This document shows positions 24,078 through 31,517 of a stretch of DNA of 42,856 nucleotides, piece after piece. The translations under genes and the position numbers were made by a program. Every line of letters begins with the position of its first letter. Positions within the stretch are counted from its first letter, which is position 1. This DNA is from a virus: IMG/VR virus record IMGVR_UViG_3300038948_000007, positions 1-42,856 of that record; one strand, written 5' to 3'. Below the pieces are notes generated by a model, which had not been told where the DNA came from, did no database searches, and saw nothing but the letters and a program-made list of their open reading frames with translations.

Positions 24078-24168
24078 CGCGCGTGCGCGCACGTGCGTGC
24101 GGGCCTATACGCGCGTGCGTGCGTGCACGGGCGCGGGCGCATACGCGCGCGCGTACGCGCAGGCGTGA
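24078..24168. repeat. Alternating purine-pyrimidine GC tract (Z-DNA-prone)
   Basis: About 90 bases of almost unbroken (CG/GT/AC)n such as CGCGCGTGCGCGCACGTGCG and ATACGCGCGCGCGTACGCGC. It lies just after the stop of the Mu F-like gene. Such tracts readily form Z-DNA under negative supercoiling. A similar tract ends the 42217-42573 gene. Confidence 0.75.
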
Positions 24169-24172
24169 CAAG

Positions 24173-25147
24173 CTACAGTTGCACTTCGGTGGGTTGCGCC
24201 AGCTGGCGCTTACGATTGCGCTCGCGCCTCCGGCGGTCCGCTGCGCGCTTGCGCTTGACCAACTCAGGATTGCGGGGCACATCGGCCGGGCCGGTCTTTT
24301 CGATTTCGTCTTCGTCGCCTGGAATTAATACTTCTGCATCACATCGGCACAAATAATCCTCGCCAGGATGAACCTGGCGCTTGCCGACCGTTGGTGGATC
24401 GTCCCAGCTTTGCACGGTCCCTTCTAGCTGACGATGTGATTCGCGCACGCGTTCGTCGCGTGATGTGCGCCAAACGTACGAATTGACGCCAAGCGACTTC
24501 TGACGCGACCGAGTCAGCTGGCCGTTGAGCGAACCGATTTGGTCGCGGGCCCAGAATTCGGCTTTGCTCTGAGTCACGCCTAGCGCGTTGACGAGCTGGT
24601 CGGCGACGGTATTGGCGCGCTGGCCGCGTCTGAATCCGTCAGAAACGATGCGTTCGATTTGGGGGAACGCCGTGGCCTCGATGGTTTTGATGTGCGAAAC
24701 GTTGGCCGCTTCGAACCCTTCCATCAGGTCGACCAGGTCAGGGTCGTCGTAAAACAAATCAAAGCCAACCGCTGAGCGCATCTGGCGCGCAATCTGTTCG
24801 CGGTTGTGCAGACTGACGCCCTCGGCAGCCACCCTGGCGTTCTGGCGTGCGAGCTCGGCTGCGCCCTCCCAACGGGCGCGGATATCACCGAATATCTGAG
24901 TCAGCAGCGTGCGCCAGTAGGACTGGTCGAGGCGCGCCGCGTCTTCCCTGACGCCAGCCGCCCGCGCCAGCTCAGGCAAGCGCGGTATCAGAAGCTCATC
25001 AAACAAGCCGTACAGCGACCGAATCAACGCCCGCTGGTCGGATACGAACTTGCGCTCGACATTCAGCGGAAACCGAGGCGGGCGCGTGCGCCGACGCCTG
25101 CGCTTGCGCGAGCTATGCCGCAATACCAGTTCAATCGGAGTCGGCAT
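24173..25147 (-). CDS. Minor head protein, Mu F-like / SPP1 gp7-like
   Basis: A 324-residue protein. The segment SFVKS-like N-terminus is absent, but the C-terminal part has the typical motif: QKSLGVNSYVWRTSRDERVRESHRQLEGT, cut here as YVWRTSRDERVRESH; then PPTVGKRQVHPGEDYLCRCD-like end (HPGEDYLCRCDAEVLIPG). 'W.T..DerVR.sH..l.G' and 'HPG.d..CRC' are the marks of Mu F/gp7 minor head proteins, which are ejected or sit near the portal. The start ATG at 25147 is preferred over TTG at 25150. Confidence 0.9.
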   Translation of the reverse strand: MPTPIELVLRHSSRKRRRRRTRPPRFPLNVERKFVSDQRALIRSLYGLFDELLIPRLPELARAAGVREDAARLDQSYWRTLLTQIFGDIRARWEGAAELARQNARVAAEGVSLHNREQIARQMRSAVGFDLFYDDPDLVDLMEGFEAANVSHIKTIEATAFPQIERIVSDGFRRGQRANTVADQLVNALGVTQSKAEFWARDQIGSLNGQLTRSRQKSLGVNSYVWRTSRDERVRESHRQLEGTVQSWDDPPTVGKRQVHPGEDYLCRCDAEVLIPGDEDEIEKTGPADVPRNPELVKRKRAADRRRRERNRKRQLAQPTEVQL

Positions 25148-25319
25148 CAATTTTCCGTTGCACGCGTTGCAGCTTCAGAAACGCTTTCATAATGTGCCAG
25201 AGCGCAATGGGGCCGGCGTCGCGGTTGAGCTGGTCTCGGCTTGCCTCCAGGTGCTCCTTTGCGTCATGAAGCTGAACCATCACCGGGTCAGTAAGGCGCT
25301 TGCGCGTTCCGGTGCACAT
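25131..25319 (-). CDS. Small helical protein between portal and head protein
   Basis: A 62-residue protein beginning at a TAATG overlap with the portal stop and overlapping the Mu F-like start by 17 bp. The sequence (LHDAKEHLEASRDQLNRDAG; IMKAFLKLQRVQRKIDADSD) is charged and alpha-helical. I do not recognise a family; the tight coupling to portal and Mu F-like genes suggests a small head assembly factor. Confidence 0.6.
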   Translation of the reverse strand: MCTGTRKRLTDPVMVQLHDAKEHLEASRDQLNRDAGPIALWHIMKAFLKLQRVQRKIDADSD

Positions 25320-26821
25320 TACGACACGGTTTGCGCCGGCTCAGTGTTGAGCTCGAGCTGGGCACCCTGCGTTGGCTCGCCTGGTTGCGCGACAACAACC
25401 TGCGGCGGCGGCTCCGGCTCTGGCTCCGGCGGCAGCGCGGCCTCGGCCTCGCGCATTTCTTCGTCGAGCTGGGTCTCGTAACTGTAGCGGTCGCCGCCGA
25501 AGCGGCTGCGCGCGACCTCGTCCGGCGTCAATACACCGGTGTCAATATAGGCGGTGTCGGTCTCGGCCTGGGTTTTGCGGGACTTGGTCTCTTCGTCCTG
25601 CGACATTTGCCATAGCTTTTCGAATTCGTAGCTATGCGACTTGGGCTCAACGCCGCCGGTCGGGCCGTCCTTTGCGAGCCAAAGCAACCGGATGAGATAG
25701 GCCAGTTGCTTGCGCAGGTCGGCCTGTTGGCGCCCCTCGACCCGGTCGTACCAGAACGATAGGTCGCCCTCGGCCGTGGTATTGAGACCACTGGGCGACT
25801 GCCCGAAAAGCTTTGTCACGGGCATTCGCGCGGCCGAACACATACGCAGGATGAATTGCGTGAGCATATCCGGCAAGCCCGCGACCGGCGTGGCTTTGCG
25901 CTCTAATGTCTCGCCTTCGTCAATCGGGACCATGCGCACGGTCGAGCGACACATATCCATATTCGTCATGCGTTCCATCACGACATTGAAGCCATCCATG
26001 GCGATTGTGCGCTCGAGCCCGGGCGACGTAAAAATCATCGGCGCGAAGTCGGCCAGGAGGTGCGCCGCGCCCGTCCAGCTGATATCGAAATCCTGTAACA
26101 CTGTCTCGGTCCGGATATAGGCCGAGTCGTGCCAGCCGCCGTTGGCCAGCAACCGGCGCTTGTTCACCCGAACGCCATCGAACCGCAGGGTGCGCGATTC
26201 GTGAATCAACATGTTGAGCTGGGTCGTGCCGGTGATGCCGCCAGTTGACCTCAGCTGATAGATTTCCGGCGTGCCATACTTGGGACTCAGCGGGTCGTCG
26301 TATTCCTTGATGATATCGACATCCCAGCGGTCATATACCTCCAGAAATTTGATGCTCCGGATAGCGTTCTCGCGCAACGGCTCGGCCATGGACTCAGCGC
26401 CGCCGCCATCGTCGGCGCCGATGAATATCAGGCTGCCGCCGAAAACCTGGGCCCAGGTCATCGCCTCGCCCAGCGCCTCCGTTGCGCCGAGGTCGCCCAG
26501 CGCCTCCAGCATATCGTTTGCCGCGTCAATGTTGATTTTCGAGTCAGCGTCGTCGGCCATGGTGACTTGCAGCCGTATCCACTTGCGCAGCATGTCTTCG
26601 ACCAGCTCGTCGACGATGCGCGCGCCTAGGTCGTTGCCGTGATAGATATCCTCGTACTTCTGCCGGTCGGTCGAGGGCCCAGGCGACAGGACGCTAGCGC
26701 CGGTCAGTTTGTCTCTACTGGTGCGGTGCCCGGTATAGGTGTTTTCCCAGCCGTCGCGCCTCACAATGCGTAAGTGCCGCCCGCGCTCATCAACAATTCT
26801 TGTCTGGTACCCTGCCGCCAT
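25319..26821 (-). CDS. Portal protein (DUF1073 family)
   Basis: A 500-residue protein with DUF1073 features: GNDLGARIVDELVEDMLRKW at residues 63-82, the middle segment LKYWEV-like strand (IRSIKFLEVYDRWDV), and near residue 350 the motif TKLFGQSPSGLNTTAEGDLS with FWYDRVEGRQ after it. The last 60 residues are Pro/Glu-rich (PPEPEPEPPPQVVVAQPG). GGAGG lies seven bases before ATG 26821. It overlaps the terminase gene by 32 bp. It forms the portal ring for DNA entry. Confidence 0.9.
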   Translation of the reverse strand: MAAGYQTRIVDERGRHLRIVRRDGWENTYTGHRTSRDKLTGASVLSPGPSTDRQKYEDIYHGNDLGARIVDELVEDMLRKWIRLQVTMADDADSKINIDAANDMLEALGDLGATEALGEAMTWAQVFGGSLIFIGADDGGGAESMAEPLRENAIRSIKFLEVYDRWDVDIIKEYDDPLSPKYGTPEIYQLRSTGGITGTTQLNMLIHESRTLRFDGVRVNKRRLLANGGWHDSAYIRTETVLQDFDISWTGAAHLLADFAPMIFTSPGLERTIAMDGFNVVMERMTNMDMCRSTVRMVPIDEGETLERKATPVAGLPDMLTQFILRMCSAARMPVTKLFGQSPSGLNTTAEGDLSFWYDRVEGRQQADLRKQLAYLIRLLWLAKDGPTGGVEPKSHSYEFEKLWQMSQDEETKSRKTQAETDTAYIDTGVLTPDEVARSRFGGDRYSYETQLDEEMREAEAALPPEPEPEPPPQVVVAQPGEPTQGAQLELNTEPAQTVS

Positions 26822-28187
26822 GCGCTAGCCTCCGAAATCGTTCTACTTTCGCTAGGTGTATACCTTGACTCAGAGCATACACAACAGCGTCGGCCGCGTC
26901 AGTTGACCGCCCGATTCTCTTTTTGATGTCGTCTTTTGATTCGACTTTGACGACCCGGTCGCCCGATATCGTATACCTAGGCGCGGTCAAGTCTTCCCGT
27001 AGCCGCGGGTCGTCGAAATCGAGGCACACCAGGCCTTGCCGGAATTGCTCGCGCGTATGCCACCACATTTGAGAGCGCAGGTTGTTGAATTTAAACGTTT
27101 CGCCTCGTGTCTCAATCGGTTTCGCGCCGCTGATGACCTCGGTCACGCGGTACCGTTGAGCGTGCAGGATGTCGACCACGCCGGCGCCCATGCCGACCGC
27201 GTCTATCATGACGTTGCGAGCGTCGACCGGGATATCGACGATACGCCGTGCGACAATGGCGGCCGTGCGTTCTAGGCTTAGGCCGTGATGATACTCCAGC
27301 TTCAAAATGGCGTTGCCCTTTTTGTGAGCCAGCACGGTGTCATCGTCGCCGTACCTGGCCACGTCGACGCCCAGAACGGCCTTGCCGTCGACGAACTCGA
27401 CATCCCGGGCGGCTAGCGTCCAATCGTAGGATATGAGCTGGTCGGGCTCGTCGGCGCTTTCCCAGTTGCCCAAAACAAACCGTTCATAGGCCGCCGGGTC
27501 GGTTTCTTTCAGGGTCGCCAGGCTGTCGCGGTACGACTGCGGCAAGTGCGGGTTGTCATCGATGCGCGCTGGTAGGTAGTGGTAGGGCGACCGTAGGGTA
27601 CCCTTGCGCCATGGGTCGTACCAGCGCCGCTTGACCCAGGATAGCGACGGGTTGCAGGTCGCGAGTATCAGCGGCGGCGGTTGCTTGTGCTGGCAAATCC
27701 AGGACCCGGCGCGCTCGATGGCCTTGACGAACGACTTTTCTTGGATTTCGTTGCACTCTTCCAATGCGAACCCATTGACCTCCAGGCCCTTCCAGCGGTT
27801 CAGGTCAGGGTCGCGGTCGGCGGTCTCAGGGAAGAAAATGATGCGCGAGCCGTTGGCGCAATCGACATACCAGTCGGTCCGGTTGATGGGCCCGCAGAAC
27901 CCGTCCGGCGCGACGCGCTCGAATGACGGTATCGTGTTGCGCTTGATGGTCGGGAGGTCCTTACGAACAACGGCCCAACGGCTACCCTTGTAAATCTTCG
28001 CCAGCGCCAGGACCAGCAACAGCATGCAGTAGGTCTTGCCGCCACGAATCGCGCCGCCGTACAGCAGCCTGGTGTAACGCCCTGAGAATACGGCCTTGGC
28101 GAATTCGGCTTGCTTCTCAGTGAAAACGATTTCGTCGACCTGTCGAGCGAGCTCTGCGCCGACTATGGTGTCGATTGCGTCTGACAT
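26790..28187 (-). CDS. terL: Terminase large subunit
   Basis: A 465-residue protein. ATPase motor: Walker A GGAIRGGKT (44-52), Walker B FALEECNE with E143/E144, coupling motif TCNP (177-180). RNase-H-like nuclease: D275 in LGVDVARYGDD, D329 in MIDAVGMGAG and D430/D433 in DAADAVVYA. The start ATG at 28187 lies in a TGATG overlap with the methyltransferase stop; a longer frame to 28307 is a shadow. The N-terminal 16 residues MSDAIDTIVGAELARQ are the same, but for one, as those of the methyltransferase upstream. This motor packages the DNA with the portal. Confidence 0.95.
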   Translation of the reverse strand: MSDAIDTIVGAELARQVDEIVFTEKQAEFAKAVFSGRYTRLLYGGAIRGGKTYCMLLLVLALAKIYKGSRWAVVRKDLPTIKRNTIPSFERVAPDGFCGPINRTDWYVDCANGSRIIFFPETADRDPDLNRWKGLEVNGFALEECNEIQEKSFVKAIERAGSWICQHKQPPPLILATCNPSLSWVKRRWYDPWRKGTLRSPYHYLPARIDDNPHLPQSYRDSLATLKETDPAAYERFVLGNWESADEPDQLISYDWTLAARDVEFVDGKAVLGVDVARYGDDDTVLAHKKGNAILKLEYHHGLSLERTAAIVARRIVDIPVDARNVMIDAVGMGAGVVDILHAQRYRVTEVISGAKPIETRGETFKFNNLRSQMWWHTREQFRQGLVCLDFDDPRLREDLTAPRYTISGDRVVKVESKDDIKKRIGRSTDAADAVVYALSQGIHLAKVERFRRLAHGGRVPDKNC

Positions 28188-28189
28188 CA
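28141..28189 (-). repeat. 49-bp repeat copy A (start of terL)
   Basis: The sequence at 28141-28189 matches 29166-29214 at 45 of 49 bases, the last 27 perfectly. Each copy ends exactly at the TGATG start of its gene (large terminase and methyltransferase). Confidence 0.9.
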
Positions 28190-29212
28190 GAACAGGCTGC
28201 CTTGCTTCGCATTGAGGCAATGCGGGCTGAACCAGATTGTTTCGCGCGTTGCGTTGGCGTCGGCACGATTGGCACGCCCTGAACCATAACCGCCTTTCGC
28301 CTTCCAATGCGCAACCGACCAGCCTGGCATATCGTGCTCGGTATCATATCCGCACAATGCAATCCGCAGCAGCGGGTTGTCGCCATTGGCAAGCGCCCAT
28401 TCGCGGCAATCGGCGGCGACGGTGCCGCTGTCGCTCGGTCCGTAACATCGGGCGTCGCGCTCATCGGTCGAATAGGGTGGGTCAAGAACGATGCCGGTCA
28501 GGCCAAGCTTGAATGTTGGCGTCGGACCACAAAGGCGTTGCCAATCGCCGCAACAAACACGCACCCGGCGCAACCGCTCGCCCAGGGCCGCAAACCAATC
28601 ATAAACGCCGCGCTTGCGGTGCACGCCTTGGCCTAGGTCGCCCAAGTGAACGCGCTGGCGGTGCACGCCTCGGCCTGAGTTGTCCAAATGAACGCGCTGG
28701 CGTTTTATGCCTGCCTGGTCCGATTTAACCAACTTGCCGCCTTGGCTGACCCATGACCCGTCGCCGTTACACCAGCCGCTACCTATCCAGCAGCAGATGC
28801 CCCAACACCACCAGCCAGCAATCTTCGCGTCAAAGAATTCAGGGTCGCCCATAAGCCGGTCAGTCAAATCCTGGCGTTGCTCGAGCAACCAAACATGGCG
28901 CGCATGCAAATCAGCCTCGTTGACTGGCCAATCGCAATGCTTGGCGGTTTCCTCTGGCGCATAGGCAACCGCGCGCCAAAAGTTGGCAATGAAACCGTCC
29001 AGGTCGTTGACTGTCTCGGCGCTCGCAATCCGCGGCGCGCCAAGCAACACAGCCAGCGACCCAGCGAACGGTTCGACATAGTTGGCAACCCGGCCGAACC
29101 TTTCCCAAATCAGCGGCGCGGCGCGCGATTTGCCGCCAAACCAGGGGAATGGCGCTTGCAACGGTTGTCGAGCCAGCTCGGCACCGGCTATGGTGTCGAT
29201 TGCGTCTGACAT
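28187..29212 (-). CDS. DNA adenine methyltransferase, Dam/D12-like
   Basis: A 341-residue protein. Motif X PFPWFGGKSR (21-30), motif I YVEPFAGSLAVL (45-56) and motif IV DPPY (244-247) are the order of D12-class N6-adenine methyltransferases. Residues 170-202 are 14-residue tandem repeats (KRQRVHLDNSGRGVH; RQRVHLGDLGQGVH; RKRGV) in a Cys- and Trp-rich part that probably contacts the target. Residues 1-16 copy the start of the large terminase. I take ATG at 29212 (TGATG overlap). It may protect phage DNA from restriction or regulate packaging. Confidence 0.85.
   Translation of the reverse strand: MSDAIDTIAGAELARQPLQAPFPWFGGKSRAAPLIWERFGRVANYVEPFAGSLAVLLGAPRIASAETVNDLDGFIANFWRAVAYAPEETAKHCDWPVNEADLHARHVWLLEQRQDLTDRLMGDPEFFDAKIAGWWCWGICCWIGSGWCNGDGSWVSQGGKLVKSDQAGIKRQRVHLDNSGRGVHRQRVHLGDLGQGVHRKRGVYDWFAALGERLRRVRVCCGDWQRLCGPTPTFKLGLTGIVLDPPYSTDERDARCYGPSDSGTVAADCREWALANGDNPLLRIALCGYDTEHDMPGWSVAHWKAKGGYGSGRANRADANATRETIWFSPHCLNAKQGSLF
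28616..28699 (-). repeat. 42-bp tandem repeat in the methyltransferase
   Basis: Two units of 42 bp (28616-28657 and 28658-28699) plus a partial third code for (K/R)QRVHLxxxGxGVH. They start and end alike (GCGGTGCACGCC and TGAACGCGCTG on the plus strand). Confidence 0.85.
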
Positions 29213-29214
29213 CA
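29166..29214 (-). repeat. 49-bp repeat copy B (start of methyltransferase)
   Basis: Second copy of the repeat at 28141-28189, 45 of 49 bases equal. It includes the codons for the common N-terminus. Confidence 0.9.
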
Positions 29215-29406
29215 CGGCAATTTCTCAGCCAGCAACAGAGCCAGCCAGGTCAGCGCCAAAACACCGCCAACGGTTCCAACCACGAGATATACCAGCCAGG
29301 CCCAGGACGGGTCGAAACCAGGCCACAGGTACCGCGCAATCAGGCCCAGGCAAACGCCTATAAGAAACGACCCAACGAGTGATATCCAGCGGCGGCGATG
29401 GGTCAT
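29212..29406 (-). CDS. Two-pass small membrane protein
   Basis: A 64-residue protein with two hydrophobic helices: residues 8-25 (ISLVGSFLIGVCLGLIARYL) and 36-58 (WLVYLVVGTVGGVLALTWLALL), a basic start (MTHRRRW) and a short C-terminus. It starts at an ATGA overlap and ends in a TGATG overlap with the methyltransferase. It could be a superinfection exclusion or second holin-like protein; it lies far from the lysis block and has no recognised family. Confidence 0.65.
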   Translation of the reverse strand: MTHRRRWISLVGSFLIGVCLGLIARYLWPGFDPSWAWLVYLVVGTVGGVLALTWLALLLAEKLP

Positions 29407-29753
29407 GCTACCTCAATAGGCCAGTCGGGCGGGTCGAGCCAGGCATCGCAATCACAATCATCTTCGCAAGGGCAGGCCGTTAGGTCGTCCAGGCAATACC
29501 GCAAATCTTCCCAAAGGCTGCCCCAATGCCAACCGCAAGTGAACCGGTCATCGCGGATTGATGCGCACAGGCGGCACGTTCGATACGTCGACCAGTCGCC
29601 AGCGCACAAAACGCGCTCATATCGGTACGGCGCGCCGCGCGGTATTGTGCGCTCGCATTCGCAGCACGTATGCTGCTTTCGAGAGCGCAAGACTTCGCGG
29701 CAGTGATAGAATTGCGCGGTTTCGTCGACATCAATGCAGCAACAGGCCGTCAT
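29403..29753 (-). CDS. Cys-rich protein, probable zinc-binding
   Basis: A 116-residue protein with 16 Cys residues: CCC at the start, CCECERTIPRG (residues 30-40), CAGDW, CRLCASI, TCGWHWG and the CPCEDDCDCD segment near the end. The C-x2-C and later C-x2-C pairs at 31-34 and 60-63 suggest a zinc knuckle around 'CcECer.I..G..Y', a pattern of small phage proteins. I do not know its function. It is coupled to the TM protein by ATGA. Confidence 0.65.
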   Translation of the reverse strand: MTACCCIDVDETAQFYHCREVLRSRKQHTCCECERTIPRGAPYRYERVLCAGDWSTYRTCRLCASIRDDRFTCGWHWGSLWEDLRYCLDDLTACPCEDDCDCDAWLDPPDWPIEVA

Positions 29754-29756
29754 GCG

Positions 29757-30221
29757 TTACTTGTACCACGGCTTGAATGATTTCAGGGCATCCAAGTCCG
29801 GCCAGGTACCGTCGAACGTCAACGCCCGGTCGTCAAGCGTAACCAGGGCGGGCGGTTTGTTCCTCGGGAAACCGATTGCGTCAACTACCTGTCTGACTGC
29901 GAACCCGACTTCATAGTGCCATGGGTCGGGCCCTATACCGGCAATCCGACAACGAAACCACTCCGGCGTATCGCGCCAATTCGGTGCAAGTCTGCAATAG
30001 TGTTTAATCAACCAGCGCCGCATGGCTCGGCGCCCTCCCCAGTAATTGGACCGCGACGAATAGATTTGTACGTCGAACGGTTCGAGCGCTCGCACAATGA
30101 ATTCCAGCGCACCCCAGACAGGTTCGTCAGGGATGCACCGCGGGCCTTGCCAGCCGCTGGTGTAAGAATGAATGACACCGTCAAAATCAAGCGCCAGTAT
30201 TGGCCTGTATGTCTTAGCCAT
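29757..30221 (-). CDS. HAD-superfamily phosphatase-like protein
   Basis: A 154-residue protein. The N-terminal LALDFDGVIHSYTSGWQG is the HAD nucleophile motif (D12-x-D14), IYSSRSNYWGGR gives motif II (Ser around residue 54) and LVTLDDRALTF (D136/D137) the C-terminal acidic motif. Size and sequence fit the small HAD-like proteins of phages that may be 3'-phosphatases or nucleotide phosphatases in DNA metabolism. The start overlaps the preceding stop by 8 bp. The substrate is unknown. Confidence 0.8.
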   Translation of the reverse strand: MAKTYRPILALDFDGVIHSYTSGWQGPRCIPDEPVWGALEFIVRALEPFDVQIYSSRSNYWGGRRAMRRWLIKHYCRLAPNWRDTPEWFRCRIAGIGPDPWHYEVGFAVRQVVDAIGFPRNKPPALVTLDDRALTFDGTWPDLDALKSFKPWYK

Positions 30222-30396
30222 GGTCTTCCTTTTCCCGTTCGGCTTCCAACCGGTCGACTTGCTCGGTCAGCGCCTCGGCGACACGAAGCGCGCCGTCGGG
30301 CGCCAGCCAAGCTGACGCTGACTGTTGACCGTCCGAAATCAACAGAAAAACGCTTTCGCCTTGGCGCCCAATCTGTATTTTGTGTTCGTTACTCAT
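30214..30396 (-). CDS. Small protein of a paralogue trio (1)
   Basis: A 60-residue protein starting at 30396 in a TAATG overlap with the gene before. It contains SVFLLISDGQQSASAWLAPD and GALRVAEALTEQVDRLEAER, a helix rich in Leu and charges. The pattern 'L.pd....v...l' resembles the C-terminal motif of the two genes upstream, so it may be a distant relative. The function is unknown. A longer open frame to 30579 is a shadow. Confidence 0.6.
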   Translation of the reverse strand: MSNEHKIQIGRQGESVFLLISDGQQSASAWLAPDGALRVAEALTEQVDRLEAEREKEDHG

Positions 30397-30650
30397 TAAA
30401 CACACTCCACTGGCGGCGTCGGCAAAACCATAGGCAATTCGCCTTGCTCGATGAAGTACACCAGATAGGGCATCAGCGCCGCGACCTGGTCCTGAGTCAG
30501 GCACATACGCTTGCCGACTATGTCGCGGCCAACCCAAATCGCTGGCGGTTTTTCCGCGTCCGCTTCGGTGATATCGCAAGCCTGGCCAAGGCTATCGGTG
30601 AACGCGTATCGCCTTTGGCCGCGCAAGGTTTTCGAACCTTTGATTTCCAT
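30396..30650 (-). CDS. Small protein of a paralogue trio (2)
   Basis: An 84-residue protein with start at 30650 just after the stop of the upstream gene; GGAAGG precedes. Features: KTLRGQRRYAFTDSLGQACD, then CLTQDQVAALMPYLVYFIEQ and GELPM. The segment 'LTqDqVAaLmPyl.yFie.GelP' matches the C-terminal part of the next gene upstream ('LdrDtVAqLiPimqhFvthGtmP'). They are probable paralogues, with an N-terminal beta-rich region. Function unknown. Confidence 0.65.
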   Translation of the reverse strand: MEIKGSKTLRGQRRYAFTDSLGQACDITEADAEKPPAIWVGRDIVGKRMCLTQDQVAALMPYLVYFIEQGELPMVLPTPPVECV

Positions 30651-30651
30651 G

Positions 30652-31029
30652 TCAGTTGCCTTCCGGGTCGGCGCCGGCCGTCGCGAGCTCAAGCGCCGGC
30701 GGCATAGTGCCGTGCGTGACAAAATGCTGCATTATCGGTATGAGCTGGGCAACCGTATCGCGGTCGAGCGCCATCGGAGCGCCGCGCAAAATCGTGATTC
30801 GATCGCCGCGCTTGGCTTGTTCCTCTGTCCCTACAATCGCTAGCCCGTCGGCCGGCAACGACATTATTTCGCCGTTGATGGTCGCTAGCAACTCCAGGTT
30901 GTGCAAGCCAAGCATTAACGTGCCAGGGCTTTCGTCGCCCGCATTGAGGCCAGCGACCGCGCAGTCGCGTTCCATGGCATCCTGAAAAATCGCCGTCGTT
31001 TCGGTATCACTGTGTTTGATTCTGAACAT
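30652..31029 (-). CDS. Small protein of a paralogue trio (3)
   Basis: A 125-residue protein starting at ATG 31029 after the ribosome-like box AAAGGGCGAGAA. Stretches are TMLGLHNLEL-like (TLMLGLHNLELLATINGEIM), ITILRGAPMALDRDTVAQLI and FVTHGTMPPAL. It shares its C-terminal motif with the downstream gene. The function is unknown. Confidence 0.65.
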   Translation of the reverse strand: MFRIKHSDTETTAIFQDAMERDCAVAGLNAGDESPGTLMLGLHNLELLATINGEIMSLPADGLAIVGTEEQAKRGDRITILRGAPMALDRDTVAQLIPIMQHFVTHGTMPPALELATAGADPEGN

Positions 31030-31040
31030 TTCTCGCCCTT

Positions 31041-31505
31041 TCAAAATTCAACAACATCATCGCCTATTCGCACGCGCTGGACCTTGACCGGCTTGCCTTG
31101 CGGGCCACTATGCTCGAGCGCTTGCCGACGACCCCAGCGGTCGTAATGTTTCCTTTCGAGGCGCCATGCCGCGGCCTGCCATTGCGTCATTGCCGCTTTC
31201 GAAATAATTGCAACGTCCCGCGCCTCAGCTTCGGCCTCGGCCTTTTTTACAGCGTCCAGGAAGTCGACGTAAGGCTTCAATTTTGCAGTAACTTTTGCCC
31301 TGCGGCCAACGGCGACAGCCCTGTCGACCCGGTCGGCTTCGGTCTTGCCTTTCTTTAGCCAGCTATACAGAGTAGACTTCGATACCCCTGCACGTATGGC
31401 GCTCGGTTCAATGTAATTGCCAGCCCGGATTGCCGCACAGATATCCTCTTGGACCTCTGGCGTCAGCTTGACCGGTCGCCCCATTGGTTTGCGTTTGCGT
31501 CCCAT
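31041..31505 (-). CDS. terS: Terminase small subunit-like HTH protein
   Basis: A 154-residue protein whose N-terminal part (GRPVKLTPEVQEDICAAIRA, then GNYIEPSAIRAGVSKSTLYS, WLKKG) is a clear HTH as in small terminase subunits, with helical C-terminal region (FLDAVKKAEAEAEARDVAII; QWQAAAWRLERKHYDRWGRR). 'AW.LERk.p..wGrr' is a frequent feature of phage small terminases. It lies about 2.9 kb upstream of terL rather than next to it. It should recognise the packaging site. Confidence 0.8.
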   Translation of the reverse strand: MGRKRKPMGRPVKLTPEVQEDICAAIRAGNYIEPSAIRAGVSKSTLYSWLKKGKTEADRVDRAVAVGRRAKVTAKLKPYVDFLDAVKKAEAEAEARDVAIISKAAMTQWQAAAWRLERKHYDRWGRRQALEHSGPQGKPVKVQRVRIGDDVVEF

Positions 31506-31517
31506 GGCTCTAAGGTA

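Larger units (their letters stand above)
23673..24172 (-). other. 500-bp intergenic region with structured elements
   Basis: Largest gap without a gene in the late arm, between the Mu F-like gene and the protease. It holds, from left to right: a possible promoter for the protease operon, a hairpin, four 11-bp direct repeats, three close hairpins and an alternating GC-rich tract. The only open frames are low-complexity shadows. It might be a packaging site, a second origin, a structured RNA or a regulatory switch between head genes. Sub-features are listed separately. Confidence 0.6.

Noticed and set aside
28190-28307. Longer terL start at 28307
   Set aside because: The extra 40 residues overlap the methyltransferase end and are Arg/Gln-rich; the ATG at 28187 is in a TGATG overlap and has the shared N-terminus.
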